Source: Cerasicoccus maritimus
GTDB lineage: Bacteria; Verrucomicrobiota; Verrucomicrobiia; Opitutales; Cerasicoccaceae
Direction of reading: 5' to 3'
Length of the DNA: 64,000 nt
NCBI GenBank assembly: GCA_031296935.1
Contig: JAVDPD010000004.1
Location: 1-64,000 of the forward strand
Within the stretch, counting starts at the first letter, position 1. Every line of letters begins with the position of its first letter. The translations under genes and the position numbers were made by a program. Below are positions 44,397 to 52,153 of the stretch, piece after piece. A model generated the notes under the pieces. It was not told where the DNA came from and ran no database searches. It was given only the letters and a program-made list of their open reading frames with translations.

Positions 44397-44996
44397 CTAC
44401 ACGCTGTAAAGCTTACCGGCGACGGCTTCGATGTCTTCCTGGTCCTTGAGGAGCAGCGCGAGGGCGTCCCACTCAGCGTTGAGCAGGGCTTCGCGGGCGG
44501 ACTCCGTCATGGTCAGGGCAAACTCTTGGCCCGCGGCGGTGACCTTCTTGCCTTCGAGGTCGACGTTGATCTCGGTGGTCGGGTCGGCGTCGACGATCTT
44601 GACGAGGGCGTCGCGGTCGGCTTCGGAAACGCTCACACAGGGAATGCCGAGCGTGGTCGAGTTGCCAAAGAAAATTTCTGCATAGCTGAGGCCGATGATC
44701 GCGCGGACGCCGAACTTGTGCAGGCTCTGGGGGGCGTGCTCACGGGAGCTGCCGCAGCCGAAGTTGGAGCCCACGAGCATGATTGAGGCACCATCGAAGC
44801 GCTCTTCGTTGAGCGGGTGCTGCTTCTTGTTGCCGTCGGCATCGAAGCGCACGTCGTAGAAGGCGTATTCACCCAGGCCATCGAATGTGACGCACTTCAT
44901 GAAGCGCGCCGGGATGATGCGGTCGGTGTCGACGTCGTCGCCGGGCACAGGAACGGCGCGGCCAGAAACTTGCTTAATTGCGGGAAGAGTACTCAT
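44397..44996 (-). CDS. leuD: 3-isopropylmalate dehydratase small subunit
   Basis: 199 residues. Motifs DVDTDRIIPARFMK, GSNFGCGSSREHAPQSL (substrate-binding loop), FGVRAIIGLSYAEIFFGNS and LGIPCVSV are those of LeuD. With LeuC it isomerises 2- to 3-isopropylmalate in leucine synthesis. leuC is not in the window. Confidence 0.95.
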   Translation of the reverse strand: MSTLPAIKQVSGRAVPVPGDDVDTDRIIPARFMKCVTFDGLGEYAFYDVRFDADGNKKQHPLNEERFDGASIMLVGSNFGCGSSREHAPQSLHKFGVRAIIGLSYAEIFFGNSTTLGIPCVSVSEADRDALVKIVDADPTTEINVDLEGKKVTAAGQEFALTMTESAREALLNAEWDALALLLKDQEDIEAVAGKLYSV

Positions 44997-45079
44997 TGCT
45001 AAACTGGAAACTCAGCAGCTAAGCGGGTCGCCGCGCCAGATTCAACGAAAAAGGTGGGAGCCACTCCAATGTGAGAGTT

Positions 45080-45158
45080 AACTACGAATGGCGCAGATGG
45101 ACGCAGATAATGACTATTGCCTGATGGATATCTGCGGTCATCTGCGCCATTCGTAGTT
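45080..45158. repeat. Long perfect inverted repeat (large hairpin)
   Basis: 20-base perfect arms beginning AACTACGAATGGCG (45080-45099) and ending CGCCATTCGTAGTT (45139-45158), with a further inner pairing CGCAGATA/TATCTGCG (45102-45109 and 45129-45136); loop about 19 bases. On the plus strand it is followed by CAAAAAAACT. It lies in the divergent gap upstream of the gene at 45222. Short palindromic elements containing 'ACGAATGG...CGCAGAT' are reminiscent of MITE-like repeats in other genomes. Confidence 0.75.
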
Positions 45159-45221
45159 CAAAAAAACTCGCGCTGCTAACATTTTTTCCTAAAACGGAGG
45201 ACTTCCATCACCGCTACTCTC

Positions 45222-46139
45222 ATGCCTAAGTTTTCCGTCGAACGCTCTGTGTTGCTCAATGCGCCCCGCGGCAAAGTCTATGCCACGGTCCGCGACTTTC
45301 ACCAATGGCCCCAGTGGTCACCGTGGCTCATTTGCGAGCCCGACGCCGATCTGGAGTTTGCCAAGGACGGACGCCGCTACGCCTGGAATGGCCAGTTCGT
45401 GGGCGCGGGCGACATCGTCGTCACCAAAGAAGAGGAGGGCGTTTCCATCGACTACGACTTGACGTTCCTCAAGCCTTTCAAGTCCAAGAGCAAGGTCCGC
45501 TTCGAGTTCGCCAACGCCGGTGATCAGACCAAAGTCATCTGGAAAATGGACAGCTCCCTGCCCTTCTTCCTGTTTTTCCTCACCAAGATGATGAAGAACA
45601 TGATCGGCATGGACTACGAGCGCGGCCTCCTGATGCTCAAGAACTACGTTGAGACCGGCGACCGCGGTTGCGCGCTGGATATTCGCGGCGAGGAAACCTT
45701 TAACGGCTTTGACTACCTGGGCATACGCCACCAATGCGCCATGAACGACGTCGGACCGGCGATGGAAAAGGCCTTCGGCTCGATCGTTGAAAAAATGGAC
45801 GCTGCCGGGCTTGAACCCACGGGAGCGCCGTTTTCCATCTACCACAAGTGGGACTTGGGTAAAAGCCGCGTCGAATTCACCATTGGCATCCCCACCAACG
45901 TCAATGGCTCAGCGCCAGAAGGCGTCACCGCGGGCAATATCCCGAGCTGCCAGGTCTTTTCGCTTCAACACACCGGCGCCTACGAGCTGCTGGGCAACCC
46001 GTGGTCAGCCGGGATGACACGTCAGCGTGCAAAAGCCTTCGCGAGCAGCAAGCTTCCGCCGTTTGAAACTTACGAAAACGACCCGCGCGAAACGCCTGAG
46101 CGCGAACTGGTGACGGTGGTCCATTTCCCGCTCAAGTAG
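45222..46139 (+). CDS. SRPBCC-domain protein fused to GyrI-like effector-binding domain
   Basis: 305 residues. About 1-145 is a START/SRPBCC (polyketide cyclase-like) domain: VERSVLLNAPRGKVYATVRDFHQWPQWSPW, and IDYDLTFLKPFKSKSKVRFEF; about 155-303 is a GyrI/AraC effector-binding-like domain: GFDYLGIRHQCAMNDVGPAMEKAF, YHKWDLGKSRVEFTIGIP, CQVFSLQHTGAYELLGNPW. Both fold types bind small hydrophobic or charged ligands. No DNA-binding domain, so not a regulator itself. No signal peptide. Function unknown. Confidence 0.82.
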   Translation: MPKFSVERSVLLNAPRGKVYATVRDFHQWPQWSPWLICEPDADLEFAKDGRRYAWNGQFVGAGDIVVTKEEEGVSIDYDLTFLKPFKSKSKVRFEFANAGDQTKVIWKMDSSLPFFLFFLTKMMKNMIGMDYERGLLMLKNYVETGDRGCALDIRGEETFNGFDYLGIRHQCAMNDVGPAMEKAFGSIVEKMDAAGLEPTGAPFSIYHKWDLGKSRVEFTIGIPTNVNGSAPEGVTAGNIPSCQVFSLQHTGAYELLGNPWSAGMTRQRAKAFASSKLPPFETYENDPRETPERELVTVVHFPLK

Positions 46140-46214
46140 CAGCGCAACGGTTTACCATGTGGCGCGCGGAAGAATCCTTGCGCTGCCCGTTTGGGTGTGG
46201 CTTGGTTGAGGTTT

Positions 46215-47018
46215 ATGGCCTTCATCCAGTGTGATTTCTTTAGCGAAGTGCTGGGCTTTTCCACCAGCATGAACGTGATCCTGCCGCAGGCAACCAGCGG
46301 CCAGATCGGCATGACCGGCGCCGTCGGCCAGGGGCGACACAAGACGCTCTGGCTCCTGCATGGGCGCTCGGACGACCACACGATCTGGATGCGCCGCACC
46401 TCGATCGAGCGCTACGTGTCGAGCCTCGGGCTGGCGGTCATCATGCCGCAGGCCAACCTCAGTTTTTACCACAACATTGACGGCGGCTCCCGCTATGGCG
46501 ACTTCTTTGAAAACGAGCTGCCCGAGGTCGCCCGCTCCTTCTTTCCGCTCTCCGATAAGCGGGAAGACAACTACATCGCCGGCCTGTCCATGGGCGGCTA
46601 CGGCGCCATCAAGCTCGCCCTGGCCAATCCCGAGCGCTACTGCGCCGCCGCCAGCCTCTCCGGCGCATTGGACGTCATTGCGATGGGCGAAATGACCGAG
46701 CCCGGGCGCCGCGAATTCATGACCTTTGTTTTCGGCGACCAAGCTGCCAAGCTCGGCGGCACGCAGGCCGACCTCTTCCATCGCCTGGCCCAGCTCAAGG
46801 CCGAAGGCGTGGACCTGCCTAAGCTCTTTGCCTGCTGCGGGCGTCAGGACTTCCTGATCGAGCACAACCGCAACTTCGCCAACGTCTGCAAGGAGCTCGA
46901 CGTGCCCCTGAACTACATCGAAAACGGCGGCACGCACGAGTGGGGCTATTGGGATAAAATGATCCAAGAGGTCCTCGAATGGCTACCTGGCGTCAAAAAC
47001 AACGCAAGCCTTTCGTGA
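46215..47018 (+). CDS. Putative esterase (esterase D / enterochelin esterase-like)
   Basis: 267 residues, alpha/beta-hydrolase fold. ATG at 46215; the in-frame extension to 46191 is not conserved-looking. Motifs: WLLHGRSDDHTIWMRRTSIERYV, nucleophile elbow GLSMGGYGAIKLAL with Ser, LFACCGRQDFLIEHNRNF and catalytic His in GGTHEWGYW. Substrates range from S-formylglutathione to acylated sugars, so only esterase is claimed. No signal peptide. Confidence 0.87.
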   Translation: MAFIQCDFFSEVLGFSTSMNVILPQATSGQIGMTGAVGQGRHKTLWLLHGRSDDHTIWMRRTSIERYVSSLGLAVIMPQANLSFYHNIDGGSRYGDFFENELPEVARSFFPLSDKREDNYIAGLSMGGYGAIKLALANPERYCAAASLSGALDVIAMGEMTEPGRREFMTFVFGDQAAKLGGTQADLFHRLAQLKAEGVDLPKLFACCGRQDFLIEHNRNFANVCKELDVPLNYIENGGTHEWGYWDKMIQEVLEWLPGVKNNASLS

Positions 47019-47232
47019 TCTGACACTTGCAAAACCCACTTAGATAATTCGCTCGGGCAAAGCAGTACTTTTATGCACTTGGCCTGAGCTATATCAACGA
47101 CTTACAAAAGTCCCATGTCATCTAAAGCAAACTTTTGACCGCCAAACACCGGCTACTTTTGGCAGGATGCTGCAATTAAGATATTGCATTCTAATTCCAG
47201 GGCTGCATATTAGCAGAAAATTTTATTCCAAA

Positions 47233-48282
47233 ATGAAAACAAAACTGCCTGCATTCCTGCTGGCTGGGGCGCTTGCCTCTGTCGCAACACAAGTTAACGC
47301 ACAATCGCTCAATCCGTCAGCGGGTTATTCGGTGGGCCAGGCTCTTTCCTCCTACACGCTAGGTGCCTACGACATCTACGATGACGGCGGTGCCAAAGCC
47401 TATGGCTGGGACTCCACCACCAGCACACTGCGCAACTACGACGTCGCCAACGGTGGCGTGCTCGCCGACTACGGTGCCGCACCAGACAGCTACGCCGACA
47501 GCGCCTACATCAGCTTTGTTCGCCAGTCTCCCGACGGCACTTCTGTCTGGGTTGGCTTCTCCACCTACGATGGCTCGGATGACCGCATCTACGAAGTCAC
47601 CAACCTCGACAGCACCCCAACCTGGAACTTGAAGACGACGGTTTCCTTCAACTACGACTTGGAGTTCGACTCCAGCGGCAACGCCTTTGTCATCGCCAGC
47701 AACAGTATCTACTACCTGGACGCCAGTAATGACTACAGCGCCGTGCTTTTCGCCAGCGCAGGACTGTATTCGGCCGATTTCTCTTTCGACATCACGGGCA
47801 ACCTCATCTACGGCACCAACGGCCTTGATGACAATGTGCTGATCAGCTTCGCCAATGGCGACATCACCAGTTTCCTCGCGGACACCAGCTCCTGGACAGC
47901 CCTAGGTGTCTCCGACGCCACCTTGCTATCCAGCCTGCCCGCAGGCGCCGGCGGCCTCTACGCCGATGAGTTCGGCAACATCTACGTCAGCACGACGGAC
48001 TTTGGCACCTACGAGAGCCTCATCATGGAGTGGAATGGCAACACCGGGGACAATGAGAATTATGACATTCTCGCCTCTGTTTACAACTCCCTGGGCGACC
48101 TCGATGGCCTTGGAGATCTCCTCGAAGGCGGTGAGCTCTACGACAGCGTCGGCTGGAATGGCAGCGGTATCGACACCCTTGGCGCCGTGCCCGAGCCGCA
48201 GACCTACGCGCTGATTGCCGGTCTGGCTTCCCTCGCCGTGATCGCCATCCGCCGCCGCCGAGTTTCAACACGCTCCTTTTAG
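47233..48282 (+). CDS. PEP-CTERM sorting-domain secreted protein
   Basis: 349 residues from the ATG at 47233. Signal peptide (AFLLAGALASVATQVNAQ), a Ser/Asp/Tyr/Gly-rich beta-propeller-like body with repeated FASAGLYSADFSFDITGN and YADEFGNIYVST motifs, and the C-terminal sorting signal VPEPQTYALIAGLASLAVI followed by AIRRRR. Exported and cleaved by an exosortase. Converges on the AraC-family gene (5 bases between stops). Confidence 0.9.
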   Translation: MKTKLPAFLLAGALASVATQVNAQSLNPSAGYSVGQALSSYTLGAYDIYDDGGAKAYGWDSTTSTLRNYDVANGGVLADYGAAPDSYADSAYISFVRQSPDGTSVWVGFSTYDGSDDRIYEVTNLDSTPTWNLKTTVSFNYDLEFDSSGNAFVIASNSIYYLDASNDYSAVLFASAGLYSADFSFDITGNLIYGTNGLDDNVLISFANGDITSFLADTSSWTALGVSDATLLSSLPAGAGGLYADEFGNIYVSTTDFGTYESLIMEWNGNTGDNENYDILASVYNSLGDLDGLGDLLEGGELYDSVGWNGSGIDTLGAVPEPQTYALIAGLASLAVIAIRRRRVSTRSF

Positions 48283-48287
48283 AAAAA

Positions 48288-49136
48288 TCAAACCGCTTGC
48301 TGGTCCCGCCAGTCCGTGGGCGACTGCCCGGTCTGTCGGCGATGCCAACGCGTAAAATGCGAGGCGTCAAAGAACCCCAGTGAAACCGCAATTTCCTTGA
48401 GTGAGAAGGCCCCGTGCCGGATCTTCCGCTGTGCGTCACCCAGGACGCGAGCCACCATCCACTGCCGTGGAGTCAGGCCCGTTTCCTCGTGAAACACGCG
48501 GTTGATCTGCGCGCGGGAGAGCCCCACCGCCCGCTGTAGCTCCTCGTAATCCATCGGCTGAATCGAGATCCGCTGCGTCATGGTTTCAATGATCGCCAGC
48601 ACCCGCGGATCATTCAGCGTGAGCGTAGCCGGGCCCAGCGCCTCGCGCTCAGCGCGCCACATCGCCAGCCAATCGTAAAACTTCGCCTGCCGGTCAAAAT
48701 AAGCGGCTGACGTCGGGTGATGCTCCACGGCATTCGCCTGGCACAGCGCCTCGGCGGCAGCCAGCATGCCGGGCTTCCCCGCCCCATCTACGATGCGTAT
48801 CCCGGCCAACGGCGGCAGGTAATCCAGCCCCTGCCAACTGATGCGAAAACGGATCGACACCAGCGCCGGCCCATTGCTCAAGCGGTGCCCGCGCTCGCAC
48901 ATCGGATCGAACAAAACCCACTGCCCAGCATGCGCCCAATGCGTTTTGCCGCCGGATTGAATTTCTGCAATACCCGCACGAATATACCAGCTGGTATAAA
49001 AGAGCTCAACCATACGCGGGATCACATGATGCTCAAGTTCCACCTCTCGATCATAGGTAGCGCCTAGGATGTATTCAGGAGGATCGTGACTGATGCTTTT
49101 GCGCGGAATGAGCTGTTTATACAACAAACCGCACAC
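48288..49136 (-). CDS. AraC-family transcriptional regulator
   Basis: 282 residues. The N-terminal ligand-binding part has a cupin-like WAHAGQWVLFDPMCERGHR segment; the C-terminal AraC domain (about 180-282) shows both HTHs: MDYEELQRAVGLSRAQINRVFHEETGLTPRQWMVARVL and SLKEIAVSLGFFDASHFTRWHRRQTGQSPTDWR. Divergent from the FAD oxidoreductase gene with a 49-base gap, so it is the likely regulator of it and perhaps of the neighbouring catabolic genes. Confidence 0.9.
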   Translation of the reverse strand: MCGLLYKQLIPRKSISHDPPEYILGATYDREVELEHHVIPRMVELFYTSWYIRAGIAEIQSGGKTHWAHAGQWVLFDPMCERGHRLSNGPALVSIRFRISWQGLDYLPPLAGIRIVDGAGKPGMLAAAEALCQANAVEHHPTSAAYFDRQAKFYDWLAMWRAEREALGPATLTLNDPRVLAIIETMTQRISIQPMDYEELQRAVGLSRAQINRVFHEETGLTPRQWMVARVLGDAQRKIRHGAFSLKEIAVSLGFFDASHFTRWHRRQTGQSPTDWRDQQAV

Positions 49137-49185
49137 TCTGTATAGGAAAATCCCATCGCCCCGAAGCTTCCGCCCACGCTAGATT

Positions 49186-52074
49186 ATGGGCATCATGAAC
49201 GTTTTCGACGCATCCCAGCAGTTACCCATCGTCAAGAATGTCGACGTGCTCATCCTCGGCGGAACCAGCGGTGCCATTAGCCTGGCACTCAGCGTTCAGG
49301 CTTCCGGCCTCAGCGTTTTCGTAGTCGCCCCGCGCACCTACCTCGGTGAAGACATCTGCGGTGCCTACCGCTATTGGCCGACCGCCACCCCCGCCGCCGA
49401 AGACACCTTGGCCGACGCCGTGTTCAGCGAGCCCAAGCCGCCGACCCCGCTCCGCGTCAAGTCCACGCTCGAGCAAGCACTCGTCGACGCCGACATCCCT
49501 TTCCTCTTTAACAGCCTCCCCGCCGGCCTCCTGCAAGATGCCGATGGCCGCGTGGCTGGAGCAGTGATCGCCAACCGCGGCGGCCGCCAAGCCATTCGCG
49601 CCCGCCTTGTGGTGGACGCCACCCTCGAAGGCCTCGCCCTGGAGCAAGCGGGCATCGCCGTTCACCGCCCCACCGGCGAGCAGAGCATCAGCTGGGTCAC
49701 CCTGTGCGACGGCGAAGGCGCTAACGCCGAGGGCCTCACCGTGCAGCCGCTGCCCGCCTACGAAGCCGAAGACTACCAACTAACCGCCCGCGCTTACACG
49801 CTCACGGTGGATTTTGGCGACGGCTCGCCCGCCGCCCGCGGCAAGGCGCTCATCCAGGCCACGCAAACCTGCTGGGTTCCCCAGGAATTCCGCTGCCAAA
49901 GCGTGGTGTGCGTCAACCTGCCCGCCAGCGAGGCCCAGCCTTCCCTGCGCAGCCTGATGCGACAGCCCGGCTTGATGGCCTTCACCGAAGCCGCCCAAAT
50001 TAACGGTGGCGCGGAAGTGAACTTTACTGATCCAGTCCGCGCCATGACGCTCGGCCGCGCCCTCGGGCAAGCTCTGGCCGTCTCGCTGCCATCAGCAACC
50101 AGCGCCAGCCTCACCGTTGCCTGCGCGGGCGCGGAGTCCGTCGAGACCGGCCAGCTCCGCTCGCTGCCCCAGGGCTTGCGCCCGATTGACGCAGTTGCCG
50201 AATTTGTCCCCTGCGATCCGCAGTCCGCGCCTGTGCTCGGCGAGTATGATGTGGTCGTCGTTGGCGGCGGCACCGGTGGCGCGCCCGCCGCTATTGGCGC
50301 TGCCCGCGCCGAAGCTTCCACCCTCACGCTCGAAGCCTGCTCCGCCCTCGGTGGCGTGGGCACCGTTGGCCAAATCGGCCGCTATTGGTATGGCAACCGC
50401 GTGGGCTTCACCAAGGAGATCGACGCTGGCGTCGCTTCGCTCGAAGTGAACAAGAAATACCAGGGCGGCAAGGGCGCATGGTCCGTGCCCGCCAAAGCCC
50501 ACTGGCTGCTCGACACCGGTGCCAAGGCTGGCTCGGACTACTGGCTCAACACCTTTTGCGTAGGTGCCTGGGTCGTCGACAACGCTGTACGCGGCGTGCT
50601 CGTGGCAGGCCCGAATGGCTATGGCCTCGTGAAGGCCAAGTGCGTGATCGACAGCACTGGTTGCGCCGACATCCCCGCCGCCGCTGGCGCGGAAACCCGT
50701 GTGATCGGCAAGGACCACGTGGCGGTGCAGGGCGTGGGCCTCGCGGGCATCAAACCCGGCCGCGATTACAACAACTCCGACCACAATTTTTCCGACGACA
50801 CCGACGTCGTGGACGCCACCGCGTTCTTCGTCAGCTCGCGCAAGAAGTTCCCGAATGACTTTGATTCGGGCGAGCTGGTGGACTCCCGTGAGCGCCGTCA
50901 GATCATTGGCGACTACTCGATCACCGCAGTCGACATTCTTTTCCAGCGCCGCTTCCCGGACACCCTCTGCGTAGCGAGCTCCAACTTCGACACCCACGGC
51001 TTCACGATTGACCCGAGCTTCATGGTCATCCCTCCGAACAAGGAACGCCTGTGGGCGGACGTGCCGCTGCGCTGCTTTCTGCCCAAGGGTTTCGAAGGCA
51101 TCATGGTCACCGGCCTCGGCGTCAGCGCGCACCGCGATGCGCTGCCCGTGATCCGCATGCAGCCCGACGTGCAAAACCACGGCTATGCCTCTGGTTACAT
51201 AGCGGCCCTTTCCGCCAAGACCGGCCAGAAGCTGCGCGACATCGACCTGAAGGCCGTGCAACAGCACCTCGTCGACATTGGCAGCTTGCCCGAGCGCGTG
51301 CTGACCGACGAAGACTCCTTCCCCGTTTCCGATGAAGTCCTCGCCGAGCAAGTCGCCACTGGCTGGGACACCGCCGCCGGCGTGGCCGTAATCCTACGTG
51401 AAAAGGACCGCACGCTCACTTTGCTTCGCAAAGCTTACGACGCACTCGGCGGTGAACAAAGCGCGCAGTCGCTGCGCTACGCTCAGCTGCTTGCACTGAT
51501 AGGCGACAACCACGCCCAGGCCGAGCTGCAGGCCAACGTCGAGTCCCGCGACTGGGATACCGGCTGGAATTACACCGGCATGGGCCAATTTGGCATGAGC
51601 ATGTCCGACCTCGATGCCTGCCTCGTCGCACTCGCCGAGTGTAGCGACGCCAGCGCCTGGCAGACTATTTTCAACAAGATGCAGACGCTCACGAGCGAGT
51701 CCGAGTTCTCGCACTTCCGCGCCGTCTCCATGACCTGCGAGATCCTCAACGCACGCCAGCCCAACGCCGAAGCCGCCACGCAACTGGCCGCGCTGCTGGA
51801 GCTGCCGGGCATTACCGGACACGCACTTACCACGCAAGTCGCCTACAACAACGCGGTCGACGACAACATGGAAAACACGCTCTTGCGCAACAAGTCGCTG
51901 ATCGAAATCCATGTAGCCCGCGCCTTGCTGATTTGCGGCGACTCCGATGGCAAAGCAGCCCGCATTCTCGCTGATTACGCCAAGGATTTGCGCGGCCACT
52001 ACGCCCGCCATGCCAACGCCCTGCTCGCAGATTTGCAAAACGCCCCGGCAGAGGAAGCAGTCGCCGCGAAGTAA
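49186..52074 (+). CDS. Tandem FAD-dependent oxidoreductase (FAD_oxidored type)
   Basis: 962 residues. Two flavoprotein modules: the first Rossmann-like motif is VLILGGTSGA (about 22-30, degenerate), the second is VVVVGGGTGGAP (about 357-368) with FAD_oxidored features (ALGGVGTVGQIGRYW, DSTGCADIPAAAGAETR, PPNKERLWADVPLRCFLPKGFEGIMVTGLG). The remainder (about 700-962) is helical, with HEAT-like repeats and no cofactor motif. Divergent from an AraC regulator. Its DNA contains one dispersed palindrome at 51418, and a terminator follows. Substrate unknown; a carbohydrate-related role is guessed from context only. Confidence 0.85.
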   Translation: MGIMNVFDASQQLPIVKNVDVLILGGTSGAISLALSVQASGLSVFVVAPRTYLGEDICGAYRYWPTATPAAEDTLADAVFSEPKPPTPLRVKSTLEQALVDADIPFLFNSLPAGLLQDADGRVAGAVIANRGGRQAIRARLVVDATLEGLALEQAGIAVHRPTGEQSISWVTLCDGEGANAEGLTVQPLPAYEAEDYQLTARAYTLTVDFGDGSPAARGKALIQATQTCWVPQEFRCQSVVCVNLPASEAQPSLRSLMRQPGLMAFTEAAQINGGAEVNFTDPVRAMTLGRALGQALAVSLPSATSASLTVACAGAESVETGQLRSLPQGLRPIDAVAEFVPCDPQSAPVLGEYDVVVVGGGTGGAPAAIGAARAEASTLTLEACSALGGVGTVGQIGRYWYGNRVGFTKEIDAGVASLEVNKKYQGGKGAWSVPAKAHWLLDTGAKAGSDYWLNTFCVGAWVVDNAVRGVLVAGPNGYGLVKAKCVIDSTGCADIPAAAGAETRVIGKDHVAVQGVGLAGIKPGRDYNNSDHNFSDDTDVVDATAFFVSSRKKFPNDFDSGELVDSRERRQIIGDYSITAVDILFQRRFPDTLCVASSNFDTHGFTIDPSFMVIPPNKERLWADVPLRCFLPKGFEGIMVTGLGVSAHRDALPVIRMQPDVQNHGYASGYIAALSAKTGQKLRDIDLKAVQQHLVDIGSLPERVLTDEDSFPVSDEVLAEQVATGWDTAAGVAVILREKDRTLTLLRKAYDALGGEQSAQSLRYAQLLALIGDNHAQAELQANVESRDWDTGWNYTGMGQFGMSMSDLDACLVALAECSDASAWQTIFNKMQTLTSESEFSHFRAVSMTCEILNARQPNAEAATQLAALLELPGITGHALTTQVAYNNAVDDNMENTLLRNKSLIEIHVARALLICGDSDGKAARILADYAKDLRGHYARHANALLADLQNAPAEEAVAAK
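51418..51434. repeat. Dispersed palindrome, copy 4
   Basis: ACTTTGCTTCGCAAAGC, 6-bp core arms, within the FAD oxidoreductase gene; frame ACT TTG CTT CGC AAA, as in the other genic copies. Confidence 0.75.
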
Positions 52075-52084
52075 GCAACGACAT

Positions 52085-52101
52085 ACTTTGCATTGCAAAG
52101 C
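52085..52101. repeat. Dispersed palindrome, copy 5 (intergenic)
   Basis: ACTTTGCATTGCAAAGC, 11 bases after the FAD oxidoreductase stop. A related variant, ACTTTGTAACGCAAAGT, forms the core of the terminator hairpin at 52111-52143. Confidence 0.75.
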
Positions 52102-52110
52102 ACATTGACT

Positions 52111-52150
52111 CGCAGCCAACTTTGTAACGCAAAGTTGGCTGCGTTCTTTT
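52111..52150 (+). terminator. Strong rho-independent terminator
   Basis: 14-bp perfect stem CGCAGCCAACTTTG (52111-52124) / CAAAGTTGGCTGCG (52130-52143), 5-base loop, followed by TTCTTTTC. Terminates the FAD oxidoreductase and may also serve the converging giant gene, whose stop is at 52154. Confidence 0.92.
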
Positions 52151-52153
52151 CAA

